Positions 17,090 to 26,524 of a stretch of 64,000 bases of DNA are shown here, in pieces; the stretch's first letter is position 1, and each line of letters starts with the position of its first letter. Both the position numbers and the translations under genes were made by a program. This DNA is from GCA-2862585 sp965277895 (GTDB lineage Bacteria; Bacteroidota; Bacteroidia; Flavobacteriales; UBA7312), in the NCBI GenBank assembly GCA_965277895.1, contig CBDIDR010000001.1, positions 1,054,001 to 1,118,000 of the forward strand. Direction: 5' to 3'. The notes under the pieces are model-generated. The model saw only the letters and a list, made by a program, of their open reading frames with translations, searched no databases and was not told where the DNA came from.

Positions 17090-19939
17090 ATGCCCAAAGA
17101 CAATTCAATTAAATCCATTTTAATTATCGGAAGTGGTCCAATCGTTATTGGTCAAGCTTGTGAATTTGATTATTCTGGTTCTCAGGCAGCCAGATCATTA
17201 AAAGAAGAGGGGATTGAAGTATCTCTTATCAACTCTAATCCAGCAACAATTATGACAGACCCAGTTGTTGCTGATAATGTGTATTTAAAACCTCTTACTG
17301 TTGAATCAATTGAAGAAATTCTTTCTGAACGACAAATCGATGCTGTTCTACCAACAATGGGTGGTCAGACTGCTTTGAATTTGTGCATTGAGGCCGATGA
17401 AAAAGGTGTTTGGGAAAAACACAGTGTTAGAATTATTGGAGTAGATATTGACGCCATTAATATTACAGAAGACAGAGAAGAATTTAAGCAGTTAATGGAA
17501 ACAATAGGCATTTCATGTGCTCCTTCACAAACGGCTACTTCTTACCTTGAAGGAAAAGAAATTGCTCAAAAATTTGGTTTCCCATTATGTATCAGACCTT
17601 CGTATACTTTAGGAGGTAGTGGAGCTTCTTTTGTTCACGAAGCCAAAGATTTTGATAACCTTTTAAAAAGAGGAATGGCTGCATCACCAATTCATGAGGT
17701 GATGATTGATAAAGCACTTTTAGGTTGGAAAGAATATGAGCTTGAATTATTAAGAGATAAAAATGATAATGTAATCATCATCTGTTCAATAGAAAACATG
17801 GATCCAATGGGAATCCATACGGGAGATTCTATTACCGTTGCACCCGCAATGACTTTATCTGACACCACTTATCAAAAGATGAGGGATATGGCTATCAAGA
17901 TGATGAGAGCTATTGGAGATTTTGCTGGTGGTTGTAATGTTCAGTTTGCTGTTTCTCCTGATGAAAAAGAAGATATTATATCAATAGAAATTAATCCAAG
18001 AGTATCGCGTTCATCAGCTTTAGCTTCTAAAGCTACAGGTTACCCCATTGCTAAAATTGCATCAAAGCTAGCAATCGGTTATACGCTTGATGAATTAGAT
18101 AATCAAATTACGAAGTCTACTTCAGCTTATTTTGAACCTACTTTAGATTATGTTATTGTTAAAATCCCTAGATGGAATTTTGAAAAATTCGATGGTGCTA
18201 ACACAGAGTTAGGACTACAAATGAAATCTGTTGGAGAAGTAATGGCTATTGGCCGCTCATTTCAAGAAGCACTACAAAAGGCATGTCAGTCATTAGAAAT
18301 TAAGCGTAACGGTCTTGGAGCTGATGGTAAAAGTTGGACTAACCAAGACGATATTCTTCATGCTATGAAGCATGCTAGTAGTGATAGAGTATTCAGAATA
18401 TATGATGCTATCCGTCTTGGTATTCCATTAAAAACCGTTCATGATATTACTAAAATGGATTACTGGTTTTTAAGACAATTAGAAGAACTTGTAATGCTTG
18501 AGTTTGAAATTGAAAAATATCACATTGATAATATTTCAGAAGAGCTACTCCTTCAGGCTAAAATGAAAGGGTATGCCGATAGACAAATTGCACATTTATT
18601 GAGATGTCTTGAAAGTGAGGTCTACAAAAAACGTACTGATTTTGGAATTAACAGAGTATATAAGTTAGTAGACACTTGTGCTGCTGAGTTTGAGGCAAAA
18701 ACGCCTTATTATTATTCTACTTTTGAATCACAAAAACAGTTAGCAGGAGGAAAGCCATTTTCTGAAAACGAAAGTGTATCATCAGATAGAAAAAAGATAA
18801 TTGTTTTAGGTTCTGGACCTAATAGAATAGGGCAGGGAATTGAATTTGATTATTGCTGTGTTCATGGTGTTTTAGCAGCCAAAGAGTGCGATTATGAAAC
18901 TATAATGATTAACTGTAATCCAGAAACCGTATCAACTGATTTTGATACATCTGATAAGCTCTATTTTGAGCCTGTTTTTTGGGAACATATATACGACATC
19001 ATCAAACATGAAAAACCCGAGGGTGTCATTGTTCAGCTAGGCGGTCAGACAGCTCTAAAACTAGCTGAAAAACTAGAAAGATATGGAATCAAAATAATGG
19101 GAACTAGCTATGAGGCTCTCGATTTAGCCGAAGACAGAGGTCGATTCTCTAATTTATTGAGAGATAATAATGTTCCATTCCCAGATTTTGGAGTTATAGA
19201 AACTGCTGAGGAAGCTTTAGAATTAGCTAAAGATTTAAACTTTCCAATCTTAGTTAGACCATCTTACGTTTTAGGAGGTCAAGGAATGAAGATTGTAATT
19301 AATGAATCTGAGCTTGAACACCATGTCGTTAATTTACTCAAAGATATTCCTGGAAATAGAGTATTATTAGACCATTATTTGGATAATGCTATTGAGGCTG
19401 AGGCAGATGCCATCTGTGATGGAGAGAACGTTTATATTATCGGTATAATGGAGCATATTGAGCCTTGTGGTATTCATTCTGGTGACTCGAATGCTGTATT
19501 ACCAACATTTGATTTAAGTGATAATGTACGTCAGCAAATGATTGATATCACTAATAAGATTGCAGTTGCCCTAAAAACTGTTGGGTTGATAAACATTCAA
19601 TTTGCTATTAAAGACGAAGTAGTATACGTTATCGAAGCAAATCCTAGAGCTTCAAGAACAGTTCCGTTCATAGCAAAAGCATACAAAGAGCCTTATGTGA
19701 ATTATGCAACAAAGGTTATGTTAGGAAATAAAAAGGTCAATGATTTCGACTTTAATCCTTTCAAGAAGGGATATGCAATTAAAGTTCCTGTCTTTTCGTT
19801 TAATAAATTTCCTAATGTAAATAAAGAGTTAGGACCTGAAATGAAATCTACAGGAGAAGCAATACATTTTATTGATGATTTGAAAGATCCATTCTTTAAG
19901 AAGGTATACTCTGAAAGAAGTCTTTATTTAAGCCGATAA
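17090..19939 (+). CDS. carB: Carbamoyl-phosphate synthase large subunit, short form
   Basis: Makes carbamoyl phosphate from bicarbonate, ammonia (supplied by CarA) and two ATP, feeding pyrimidine and arginine synthesis. The two homologous halves are clear: ILIIGSGPIVIGQACEFDYSG near residue 10 and IIVLGSGPNRIGQGIEFDY near residue 569, each followed by an ATP-grasp domain (RPSYTLGGSGA and RPSYVLGGQGMKI). At 949 residues it ends just after the second synthetase half, at the point where the MGS-like allosteric domain of the roughly 1070-residue enterobacterial enzyme would begin. That short form is usual in flavobacteria. carA is not in the window. Confidence 0.96.
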   Translation: MPKDNSIKSILIIGSGPIVIGQACEFDYSGSQAARSLKEEGIEVSLINSNPATIMTDPVVADNVYLKPLTVESIEEILSERQIDAVLPTMGGQTALNLCIEADEKGVWEKHSVRIIGVDIDAINITEDREEFKQLMETIGISCAPSQTATSYLEGKEIAQKFGFPLCIRPSYTLGGSGASFVHEAKDFDNLLKRGMAASPIHEVMIDKALLGWKEYELELLRDKNDNVIIICSIENMDPMGIHTGDSITVAPAMTLSDTTYQKMRDMAIKMMRAIGDFAGGCNVQFAVSPDEKEDIISIEINPRVSRSSALASKATGYPIAKIASKLAIGYTLDELDNQITKSTSAYFEPTLDYVIVKIPRWNFEKFDGANTELGLQMKSVGEVMAIGRSFQEALQKACQSLEIKRNGLGADGKSWTNQDDILHAMKHASSDRVFRIYDAIRLGIPLKTVHDITKMDYWFLRQLEELVMLEFEIEKYHIDNISEELLLQAKMKGYADRQIAHLLRCLESEVYKKRTDFGINRVYKLVDTCAAEFEAKTPYYYSTFESQKQLAGGKPFSENESVSSDRKKIIVLGSGPNRIGQGIEFDYCCVHGVLAAKECDYETIMINCNPETVSTDFDTSDKLYFEPVFWEHIYDIIKHEKPEGVIVQLGGQTALKLAEKLERYGIKIMGTSYEALDLAEDRGRFSNLLRDNNVPFPDFGVIETAEEALELAKDLNFPILVRPSYVLGGQGMKIVINESELEHHVVNLLKDIPGNRVLLDHYLDNAIEAEADAICDGENVYIIGIMEHIEPCGIHSGDSNAVLPTFDLSDNVRQQMIDITNKIAVALKTVGLINIQFAIKDEVVYVIEANPRASRTVPFIAKAYKEPYVNYATKVMLGNKKVNDFDFNPFKKGYAIKVPVFSFNKFPNVNKELGPEMKSTGEAIHFIDDLKDPFFKKVYSERSLYLSR

Positions 19940-19942
19940 AAA

Positions 19943-20185
19943 ATGTTAAAAACCATTTTTTTAATCCTTATTATCTTTTATTCTGTTAGATTTCTGACAC
20001 GAATATTAGCACCACTTTTTTTGAAAAGTATGATTAATAGGGCTCAACGAAATATGAATCCAAATCAGCCCCCTCGCCAAGAAGGAGAGGTGTCAATTAA
20101 GAAAGATAAAAAGTCAGAAAGTAAAAAATCTTCTTCAACAGTTGGTGAATACGTAGATTTTGAAGAAATTGACGACAATCAATAA
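19943..20185 (+). CDS. DUF4834-type small membrane protein
   Basis: An 80-residue protein with one N-terminal membrane helix (residues 2-28), a basic linker and an acidic C-terminus. The end EGEVSIKKDK ... VGEYVDFEEID matches DUF4834 proteins of Bacteroidota. Its function is unknown. It starts 3 nt after the carB stop and is followed 11 nt later by the YfhO gene; this pairing is common in the phylum and suggests a shared membrane role. Confidence 0.85.
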   Translation: MLKTIFLILIIFYSVRFLTRILAPLFLKSMINRAQRNMNPNQPPRQEGEVSIKKDKKSESKKSSSTVGEYVDFEEIDDNQ

Positions 20186-20196
20186 ACCTTGTTATT

Positions 20197-22584
20197 ATGA
20201 AAGCATTGAATTGGAAAAAGTTGTTGCCCCACCTAACAGCTATTGCAGTTTTTGTATTGATATCACTAGTCTATTTATCTCCAGTACTTGAAGGTAAAAA
20301 AGTAGATCAGCAAGATCATCGTCAATATAAGGGAATGTCTGAGGAAATTGTTCAGCACAGAGCTGACTATAACGAAGATCCTTTATGGACAAACTCAATG
20401 TTTGGAGGCATGCCAGCCTATCAGATTTCTGTAGAAAGTGAATCGAATCTAATTAAAAAGATATATAGGGTTTTTCAGCTGTATTTACCTCATCCAGTTG
20501 GCTTAGTTTTTCTCTATATGTTTGGGTTTTATTTTTTGATTATTTCCTTAAAAATCGACTATAGACTAGCGATATTAGGAGCAATATCATTTGCATTTTC
20601 ATCCTATTTTTTCATCATTATTGAAGCTGGACACAACACAAAGGCTCATGCTATTGGGTATTTAGCACCAGTATTAGCATCAGTGCTTATGGTATATAGA
20701 GGTAAGTTATTAGCAGGAACTGCATTGACAGCATTATGTACAGCTTTGATGATAAATGCCAATCATTTTCAAATCACTTATTATCTAGTATTGCTTTTAG
20801 TAATATTGGGTATTGTATATTTGATAAAATCGATAAAAGAAGATACACTTCCATCATTTTTTAAACAAGTTTGTTGTTTACTAATAGCTGGTGTTTTGGG
20901 TTCTGTTACTAGTTCTAGCAAGTTACTCACTACCATGGAATATGGACAAGAATCAATTCGTGGTAAATCAGAATTGACTTTAAATCAAAGCAATAAAACC
21001 TCTGGACTTGACAAAGATTATGCCACTGCGTGGAGTTATGGAAAAGCAGAGTCATTTACTTTACTTATTCCTAATTTTCATGGTGGTGCTTCAGGCGGTG
21101 CTCTTGGTACTGATTCCGAAACATATAAGTTATTTAAAAATAGTGCTCAGGCTAATCAAGCAAAGCAAATAATTAAGCAATTACCTTTGTATTGGGGAAC
21201 TCAGCCATTTACCTCAGGACCAGTCTATGCTGGTGCCATATGTTGTTTTTTGTTTATTGTAGGTTTGTTTCTTACAAAGGGGTATCTAAGATGGTGGGTT
21301 GTGAGTGTTTTTTTACTTATGCTTGCTTTAAGTTGGGGTAAAAATTTCATGCCCTTAACTGAATTTTTTCTTGACTATGTTCCTGGATATAATAAATTCA
21401 GATCCGTTTCAACAACTTTAGTTATTGTTGAGTTACTTATTCCTTTTCTTGGAATAATTGGTCTAAATAAAATTATCGTTAATGGTAAATCTGATTCCAC
21501 TGTTAAAGCATTGAAATATTCTGTTGCTATAACAGGAGGTTTATGTTTATTATTTGCTCTTGCTCCAACTATGTTTTTTGACTTTAAAAGTCTAAATGAT
21601 AGTCAATATGGTGATGCATTAAGTAATGCTTTACAACTTGATAGATCTTCTATTTTTCAAGCTGATGCTTTTCGTTCTCTTATATTGATTCTTTTAGCAG
21701 CAACTGTAATATGGCTTTATTTATCGAATACCTTAAAAAAATTACCCACAATCTTGATAATTGGTATTTTGATACTAGGCGATATGTGGGTTGTGAATAA
21801 AAGATACTTGAACAATGACAATTTTAAAGCTAAAAGAAAGGTCGTTCAACCTTACACACCTTCAATAGCTGACAATCAAATTTTGAAAGATACAGACCCT
21901 AACTTTAGAGTCTACAATACGACTGTTAGCCCGTTTAATGATGCTTCTACTTCATATTTTCACAAATCCATTGGAGGTTATCACGGAGCTAAATTAAAAC
22001 GTTATCAAGAACTTATCGATTATCATATTTCCAAAGGGAATATGGAGGTGCTTAATATGTTAAACACTAAGTATTTTATTGTTAAAGGTCAAAATGGACC
22101 CGTAGCTCAATTAAATCCTGGAGCACTTGGCAATGCTTGGTTTGTTAAAGAAATTATTAAAGCTGAAAATGCCGATTCAGAAATTGACAAATTAGGTCAG
22201 ATTACCACTGCAAATCAGGTAGTCGTCGATAATAGATATGATACTCCAGAGACTTTAAGGTTTGATAGTACAGCTAGTATTAAACTTATAAATTATAAGG
22301 CAAATCATTTAACATATGAGTCTATTTCTTCAACAGATCAGTTTGCTGTATTTTCTGAAATATTTTATGATAAAGGCTGGAATGCCTATATAGATGGAGA
22401 GTCTGTCCCTTATGTTAGAGGAAACTATGTTTTAAGAGCAATGGCTATTCCATCTGGTAGTCACACTGTAGAATTTAAATTTGAACCTTCAACATATTAT
22501 ACAGGTGAAAAAATATCATTAGCTAGCTCAAGTATTTTGGTTTTAATGCTAATTTTTGTTCTATATAAAGAACTTAAACGCTAA
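20197..22584 (+). CDS. YfhO-family multi-spanning membrane protein
   Basis: A 795-residue inner-membrane protein with roughly a dozen hydrophobic segments. The extracytoplasmic loop between the first two segments is acidic, as in GT-C fold enzymes of the YfhO family, some of which glycosylate cell-wall polymers using lipid-linked sugars. The C-terminal part (about residues 560-760) is soluble and ends in a final membrane helix (ISLASSSILVLMLIFVLY). It lies directly before the surface-glycan cluster, so a role in glycan transfer is plausible but not shown. Confidence 0.85.
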   Translation: MKALNWKKLLPHLTAIAVFVLISLVYLSPVLEGKKVDQQDHRQYKGMSEEIVQHRADYNEDPLWTNSMFGGMPAYQISVESESNLIKKIYRVFQLYLPHPVGLVFLYMFGFYFLIISLKIDYRLAILGAISFAFSSYFFIIIEAGHNTKAHAIGYLAPVLASVLMVYRGKLLAGTALTALCTALMINANHFQITYYLVLLLVILGIVYLIKSIKEDTLPSFFKQVCCLLIAGVLGSVTSSSKLLTTMEYGQESIRGKSELTLNQSNKTSGLDKDYATAWSYGKAESFTLLIPNFHGGASGGALGTDSETYKLFKNSAQANQAKQIIKQLPLYWGTQPFTSGPVYAGAICCFLFIVGLFLTKGYLRWWVVSVFLLMLALSWGKNFMPLTEFFLDYVPGYNKFRSVSTTLVIVELLIPFLGIIGLNKIIVNGKSDSTVKALKYSVAITGGLCLLFALAPTMFFDFKSLNDSQYGDALSNALQLDRSSIFQADAFRSLILILLAATVIWLYLSNTLKKLPTILIIGILILGDMWVVNKRYLNNDNFKAKRKVVQPYTPSIADNQILKDTDPNFRVYNTTVSPFNDASTSYFHKSIGGYHGAKLKRYQELIDYHISKGNMEVLNMLNTKYFIVKGQNGPVAQLNPGALGNAWFVKEIIKAENADSEIDKLGQITTANQVVVDNRYDTPETLRFDSTASIKLINYKANHLTYESISSTDQFAVFSEIFYDKGWNAYIDGESVPYVRGNYVLRAMAIPSGSHTVEFKFEPSTYYTGEKISLASSSILVLMLIFVLYKELKR

Positions 22585-22588
22585 TAAT

Positions 22589-23470
22589 ATGAAACTAATT
22601 ATTTCTTTAAAATCGTTCTTAGACTCTTTCTTTGGGTTCATTTTATCTATTTTAAGGATAATTATATTTACTAGAGTGTCAGCAATCTATTCGCCTTCCA
22701 AAAATAAAAGAGAAAAGAGCATACTTATTTTAGGAAATGGGCCATCATTAGTGTCAGATTTAAATAATAAAGTAAGTGACTTTAATAAGTTTGATTTTTT
22801 AGCAGTAAATCATTTTGCAGAAAGCGATTTGTATGAAAAAATTAAACCTTCAATCTATTGTATTGGAGCGCCAGAATTATTTGAAGATAAGGCTGTTGAG
22901 GAACTAAAAACTAAAAGTGATAATTTATTTAAGGCTATCAATCATAAGACATCTTGGCCAATAACACTTTATCTTAACACTAGAGCACTTAAATCAAAAC
23001 GATGGCGATTATTTATTAATGACAATCCTCATATTTCTATTAAATTCTTTAATAGAACACCAATAGGTGGATTTTTTAAATATATTTTTTGGAGATATAA
23101 TGTTGGAATGGTTCGACCACACAATGTATTAATACCTTCCATAATGATTGCAATTAATGAGAATTACAAAACAATATGCCTTTTTGGAGCAGATCATTCG
23201 TGGTTGAAAGAGTTAAGTGTTTCTGATAATAATGAAGCACTTATCAATCAAAAGCATTTTTACGATTTAAAAAAATCAAAAGCAAGTAAAATGCGAAAAG
23301 ACCTTAAAGGTTTAGAGTCAAGAAAGTTGCACGAAATACTTTACAAATTCTATTTATCCTTTAAAGGATACCATGAAATAAATAAATTTTCAAAAATGTT
23401 TAATGTAAACATTTTTAATCTTACTACTGAATCTTTTATTGATGCTTTTGAGAGAAAAGAAAAGTGTTAA
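22589..23470 (+). CDS. Candidate sialyltransferase-like glycosyltransferase (GT42/DUF115-like)
   Basis: The ATG at 22589, just past the YfhO stop, is preferred to an earlier in-frame start at 22556 inside yfhO; it gives 293 residues. A hydrophobic segment lies near residues 10-30. ILILGNGPSL near residues 47-55 matches the nucleotide-binding motif of GT42 sialyltransferases (GNGPSL) and of DUF115/MptE-like proteins. Later landmarks fit the same order: FLAVNHFAESDLYEK, then PSIMIAINENYKTICLFGADHSW, and a C-terminal FNVNIFNLT. It faces the nonulosonic-acid cluster across a 3-nt gap. A transferase using CMP-nonulosonate is my inference; an unrelated Rossmann protein remains possible. Confidence 0.5.
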   Translation: MKLIISLKSFLDSFFGFILSILRIIIFTRVSAIYSPSKNKREKSILILGNGPSLVSDLNNKVSDFNKFDFLAVNHFAESDLYEKIKPSIYCIGAPELFEDKAVEELKTKSDNLFKAINHKTSWPITLYLNTRALKSKRWRLFINDNPHISIKFFNRTPIGGFFKYIFWRYNVGMVRPHNVLIPSIMIAINENYKTICLFGADHSWLKELSVSDNNEALINQKHFYDLKKSKASKMRKDLKGLESRKLHEILYKFYLSFKGYHEINKFSKMFNVNIFNLTTESFIDAFERKEKC

Positions 23471-23473
23471 TTT

Positions 23474-24724
23474 TTATTTATTAAAAAAATAAAACCAGGG
23501 CATTTCAAATTCCTTATTTTGATACCAAAATACTAATGCAGTACTTATACTAAATGATATGGCTGTTGCGTATGTAGCTCCAATTGCTCCGTAATTATTT
23601 ATCATTGTATAATTTAACAATAGGTTTATAATTGCTGTAAGCATTGTACTATAGCCTAAAAAGGAAGTTTTATTAATATGTACTAGATATGGAAAAAATA
23701 TTTTATAAACACCGTGAATGGCATAGCCCATTGAAATCCAGAAAATAAATTGCTCAGCACCACTAAATTTTTCATCAATAAAAATATCAATCAAAAGCTT
23801 TGAAATTATTGAAAGTAAAAAGGCAATAGCAAATAGTCCAATTATATATAAGTAACTGTATTTAACTATTTTCTTTTTTACAATTATTGATGGCTTTGCA
23901 AGTTTTTTATAAAACCATGGTGACCAGGCCTTTATAAAAGCATCACTGAAAATAAATATTATCATTCCGAACATATACCCTACGGAATAAATCCCTACCA
24001 TATCAATGCCTATCATCTTCTCAATAAAAAATCTATCGCTTAAAGAAATAATTATTCCACCAACAGCATGTGGAATAAGTGGTAAGGAAATATTTAAAAT
24101 ATTTTTTATCTCGAGCGGCTCATATTTTAGACTTAAATAGTTGTGCCTTTTCATATAAATTAAAGAAATAATGAAAAATAAGAAGTAGGCTAGAACAATT
24201 CCATAAGCTCTTGATTCCCAACCAAGTTTATAGACTACAAGAAGTAAAATAGAAACACCCATATTTACTATTGTATTTGTTACTTCAAAAACACCAAATA
24301 AGGCTGAATTTTCTTCATTTCTTAAAATGGTAAGGTTTATGGTATTCATCATAAACATAAAGCTTATAAAAGGTATTACATTAACCCATTGAGACGGAAC
24401 AGAAAAAAAACTATCACTAAAAAAACTTCCAATTAGTGTTGGAACAAAAAATATAAGTGTGGTAATGCAAAGTATAATTAAAATATTTCCTATTAGAATA
24501 GCTAATTTATCCTTTGAATAAGTATAAAAGTTTTTGGAAATATTAGTGTGTATTGCCATTCCAATAAATGCGGAATAGAATGTAATGAAAAGCTGAAAAA
24601 TAGATAGTATTCCAAATTCCTCAGTACTTAAATATTCAGTAAGTATTGGTAATAATAGAAAGGGAATAGATTTATTTAAAATACTACTTCCTAGATAAAT
24701 GGATGAGTTTTTAATTAATTGCAA
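23474..24724 (-). CDS. Oligosaccharide flippase, Wzx-like (MOP superfamily)
   Basis: A 416-residue membrane protein with about 12 hydrophobic segments and the N-terminus YLGSSILNKSIPFLLLPILTEYLS, typical of polysaccharide flippases that move lipid-linked oligosaccharides across the inner membrane. Its start overlaps the acetyltransferase gene by 10 nt, so it is the last gene of the glycan operon. No Wzy polymerase or O-antigen ligase is seen beside it. The substrate is presumably the glycan made by the genes before it. Confidence 0.88.
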   Translation of the reverse strand: MQLIKNSSIYLGSSILNKSIPFLLLPILTEYLSTEEFGILSIFQLFITFYSAFIGMAIHTNISKNFYTYSKDKLAILIGNILIILCITTLIFFVPTLIGSFFSDSFFSVPSQWVNVIPFISFMFMMNTINLTILRNEENSALFGVFEVTNTIVNMGVSILLLVVYKLGWESRAYGIVLAYFLFFIISLIYMKRHNYLSLKYEPLEIKNILNISLPLIPHAVGGIIISLSDRFFIEKMIGIDMVGIYSVGYMFGMIIFIFSDAFIKAWSPWFYKKLAKPSIIVKKKIVKYSYLYIIGLFAIAFLLSIISKLLIDIFIDEKFSGAEQFIFWISMGYAIHGVYKIFFPYLVHINKTSFLGYSTMLTAIINLLLNYTMINNYGAIGATYATAISFSISTALVFWYQNKEFEMPWFYFFNK

Positions 24725-25368
24725 ATTACTTTTAGTTTTTCAAGATATTCATCATCTAATTTTCCTTGAAATAGCTCAATATTTTCTTTAATACTAGTTT
24801 TGTCAAGGTTCCACCATTTCAGTTCCAGTAGGGCTGAGATTACTTTTTCTTCAAAACGATATTTAATGATTTTTGCAGGTACACCTCCTACAATAGCATA
24901 ATCAGGAACATCTTTTGTAACAACAGCATTTGCTCCAATTATAGCACCGTTTCCAATTTTTACTCCTGGCATAATAACACTATTTGCACCTATCCAAACA
25001 TCGTTTTCAATAATTACTTTTTGATAATGTTGCTCTCTTTTTGCTACAAAATTTCCTACGTATGGAACATATGGAAAAGCACTTATACTAATTCTATCAG
25101 TAGGATGTTGTATTGCATTAATTGAACAATTCCATGAGATAGCACAGTATTTTCCAATGGATGAATATGATATTTTTGTATTTCTTCCTATCGAACTTAA
25201 GGTGTCAATTTTAGTATGATTTATACTTGCATATGGTGCCACCATTACTTCTGATTTTAGCTCTGAATGTCTAATGTCAGATTTTTTTGACAGTAGAGTG
25301 TAGTTTTTAATGTCATTAGTGGATGAAAATTTAATTACAAGTTTTATTTTTCTTAGAAATGATAACAT
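24715..25368 (-). CDS. CatB-related O-acetyltransferase (left-handed beta-helix)
   Basis: A 217-residue hexapeptide-repeat acyltransferase. Imperfect repeats run from about residue 45 to 160 (SSIGRNTKISYSSIGKYCAI, then DVWIGANSVIMPGVKIGNGA, IIGANAVVTKDVPDYAIVGG). The NAIQHPTDR segment holds the likely catalytic His, followed by the FPY loop of the xenobiotic-acetyltransferase branch. It likely transfers acetyl from acetyl-CoA to a sugar of the surface glycan. It lies between the pyruvyltransferase-like gene (10 nt) and the flippase. Confidence 0.85.
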   Translation of the reverse strand: MLSFLRKIKLVIKFSSTNDIKNYTLLSKKSDIRHSELKSEVMVAPYASINHTKIDTLSSIGRNTKISYSSIGKYCAISWNCSINAIQHPTDRISISAFPYVPYVGNFVAKREQHYQKVIIENDVWIGANSVIMPGVKIGNGAIIGANAVVTKDVPDYAIVGGVPAKIIKYRFEEKVISALLELKWWNLDKTSIKENIELFQGKLDDEYLEKLKVICN

Positions 25369-25378
25369 ATGCTCTCTT

Positions 25379-26524
25379 TTATGGAAGGTTAGAAATAAAA
25401 TTTTCCATTTGTTTGTAATGTCTATTTATTTCAAACCTACTTTGTTGAAACTTGTTTCCTATTGTTAGGTTGTAGTTAATTGTGTTTATCAAATCTTGAC
25501 AAATATTTTTTGGGCTTATTGTATCATCTATATTAATTCCCATCAGATGTGCTGCTTTTATATACTTAGATTCATTGACAGATTCAATTGCATCAATAGT
25601 TACACCGCCAATCACATCTTTTAGTGCTTTGCCTCTTCCATCTTCATTTAATAGTACTGAGGGTTTTGAAATACTATTCATAAAAATATGAGCATGTACT
25701 CTGTATCCAACATGAAGGTCAATATTTTGATAATACGTTTTTAAATTTTCAGCACTTCCTGAAATATCAGTCCATGAAAAATCATTTTTTTTCAACCACT
25801 CTAAAAATTTCAATTGCATCTGATGAAAATGCTTATTGGAACCTGGGCTATTTAAATATTTTTCAGAAGGAGAGTGGTGAAAAACAGTTTCTATCTTTGA
25901 ATCTTTAAAATTATTTTTAAGAGCTAGTAGCACATCTTGCATTTGATTAAACATCTTTTGTGATGTTTTAAACGATGCTCCTAATGAAAAACCTATCTTT
26001 TTTATGTCAGCAGTAGCAGGAGTTTCAACACTTTTTTTGAAAAAATTAGTATTATATACTGCAGGACAAGCAGTCATTATAAAATTCTTAAAGCCTAATG
26101 TTTGTAAAGTGTTTAATGTATGATAATCCCTAACACTAGATTTAAATCCAGTAGAATCAATTTTCTTCAATAATTCAATAGTTTTATCAGAAAGTGAATA
26201 ATTGTGAGTATTACTCCAATCTCCTTGTTTTGAATACCAACCAATTCCCATTGTAATAATTGGAACTTTAATATCATTTAAATTATTACAAAGTCTATAT
26301 ATTTTGGGATACATATGCTTTTGTAAAGCTGGACCACCTAAAAGAATAAGTGCTTTCGAATTATTTATTTCTTTTAATTTACTTTCGTCTAAAATTTCCC
26401 ATGCATCATAGTCAATAAGTTTTACAGAAGGTTTTAATAAGGAAAATAAATCTTTAGCACGATCTTTAATTAAAAAGTCACCTGCATTATTTTTACTTCC
26501 TGTCAATAGAACGTATTGAGTCAT
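25379..26524 (-). CDS. Polysaccharide pyruvyl transferase family protein
   Basis: The 381-residue protein has the family N-terminus YVLLTGSKNNAGDFLI, followed by LILLGGPALQKH near residue 75 and a second Rossmann half with VGYRVHAHIFMNSISKPSVLL near residue 275, which carries the characteristic R-x-H. Members add pyruvate ketals from phosphoenolpyruvate to sugars, though some act as glycosyltransferases. The start overlaps the synthase stop (TAATG), so it belongs to the same translational unit. The exact acceptor is unknown. Confidence 0.85.
   Translation of the reverse strand: MTQYVLLTGSKNNAGDFLIKDRAKDLFSLLKPSVKLIDYDAWEILDESKLKEINNSKALILLGGPALQKHMYPKIYRLCNNLNDIKVPIITMGIGWYSKQGDWSNTHNYSLSDKTIELLKKIDSTGFKSSVRDYHTLNTLQTLGFKNFIMTACPAVYNTNFFKKSVETPATADIKKIGFSLGASFKTSQKMFNQMQDVLLALKNNFKDSKIETVFHHSPSEKYLNSPGSNKHFHQMQLKFLEWLKKNDFSWTDISGSAENLKTYYQNIDLHVGYRVHAHIFMNSISKPSVLLNEDGRGKALKDVIGGVTIDAIESVNESKYIKAAHLMGINIDDTISPKNICQDLINTINYNLTIGNKFQQSRFEINRHYKQMENFISNLP

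Noticed and set aside
22556..22588. Earlier in-frame start for the GNGPSL gene
   Set aside because: It lies inside the yfhO coding sequence and adds residues (MFYIKNLNANN) unlike a membrane-anchor start; the ATG at 22589 follows the yfhO stop.
23470..23495. AT-only hairpin between the GNGPSL gene and the flippase
   Set aside because: The stem has no G-C pairs and no clear loop; too weak to call a terminator.
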